A program made the translations under genes and the position numbers. From Hoplostethus atlanticus (taxonomy: Eukaryota > Chordata > Actinopteri > Trachichthyiformes > Trachichthyidae), in NCBI GenBank assembly GCA_034670405.1, contig JAXDDX010000042.1, forward strand, positions 928,001-992,000: 64,000 nucleotides of DNA. The letters run 5' to 3'. Below are positions 63,360 to 64,000 of the stretch, piece after piece. The notes beneath the pieces were generated by a model. It did no database searches and was not told the DNA's origin. It worked only from the letters and a program-made list of their open reading frames with translations. The first letter of the stretch is position 1; each line of letters begins with the position of its first letter.

Positions 63360-64000
63360 GAATACCCTGCTTTTTTGGAAAACCACTTACAACCAAGAGA
63401 AGGAGGCGGCGGGGGGAGGCTACAGGTGAGGGGGGAGGCTACAGGTGAGACAGGAGGCAGCAGGAAGGAGAGCAGAGAACATGAGGACAAACTGGAGGAG
63501 GAAGAGCGAGCCGGAGTAGCATTTTACTGAAACCCATTTAGATTGGGTAAACATTATTTAACAAGGAGAAAAGTGGAAGCAATAAAGCAGGAGCCTGGAG
63601 AGATTTCAGTTTGATGTGAGCTCACCAAAGTGGAAAGAGGTGCAGGATGTAGTGAGGGCTCCTTGGGCCCCGGGGCCTAATTGAGTCCCCTATTGATTGT
63701 ACAAAAGGATGTGCTGAGGTTCTTATGGAGGCTCATGAAGAAACAGTTTATTCCCAGAGCATGGCGTAGAGCAGGGGGGATTCTCTTTCCCAAAAACGAC
63801 TGTAGAAATAAATCAGTTGAGACCCATTAGCTTACTTAACGTTGAGGGGAAGATTTTCTGTAGGAGGAGAAACTAACACAGAGATGAGATCTGAACTGAA
63901 AATGTGTGGTGATAAACAAAAGATCATTTCATACATTCTGTGCTAATTTCTGTTATTTTGCACATCCTAATAATGCTGTCATCCAGACTCATCCAGACTC
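63360..64000. other. Window end, no gene seen
   Basis: Purine-rich, non-coding sequence upstream of the trihelix promoter. The last bases repeat an 11-base unit ATCCAGACTC. A divergent gene could start here or beyond, but nothing supports one. Confidence 0.4.

Overview
The window is a piece of a vertebrate nuclear genome, almost certainly a ray-finned (probably percomorph) fish. It has short exons with GT/AG introns, protein families found in vertebrates, very many CA/GT microsatellites, and fragments of Tc1-like, hAT-like and tRNA-derived SINE repeats typical of teleosts. No species call is possible from the sequence alone.

Layout. (1) 1-2379, plus strand: the 3' part of bmp3, namely the end of the prodomain and the whole cystine-knot ligand domain in two exons, followed by a long 3' UTR to about 4.3 or 4.9 kb. 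(2) 6900-24665, minus strand: a complete prkg2 (cGMP-dependent protein kinase 2). All 18 coding exons were placed; the splice phases all agree and add up to 783 residues. A probable non-coding first exon lies near 25.7-25.8 kb. bmp3 and prkg2 converge tail to tail. (3) About 25.9-30.0 kb: intergenic repeats, including a degenerate 30-bp tandem array. (4) 31413-50042, minus strand: rasgef1b, with 13 coding exons, a 3' UTR to about 30.0 kb, a 6-kb first intron and a probable non-coding first exon in a CpG-rich promoter at 56.1-56.4 kb. The exons would encode 473 residues, but one extra base at 40867 breaks the frame inside the Ras-GEF domain. (5) 56.4-60.5 kb: intergenic, with a polypyrimidine tract, a (CT)53 array and a SINE. 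(6) 60539-63259, minus strand: a three-exon gene for a Myb/SANT-like (trihelix) DNA-binding protein with a C-terminal coiled coil. Its last exon has a reading-frame ambiguity. (7) 63.4-64.0 kb: no gene seen.

The order and orientation bmp3(+) prkg2(-) rasgef1b(-) match, as I recall it, the human 4q21 block, so this is an old conserved linkage. The trihelix gene is not part of that block as I know it. bmp3 and prkg2 both act in skeletal growth in mammals; prkg2 and rasgef1b are signalling enzymes (cGMP kinase and Rap/Ras exchange factor). I see no operon-like or novel multi-gene system. The observations most worth checking are the rasgef1b frameshift, the frame conflict in the trihelix gene, complementary CA/GT arrays that bracket rasgef1b exons 2-4, tetranucleotide arrays abutting both splice sites of one prkg2 exon, and several uncatalogued-looking short inverted-repeat elements.
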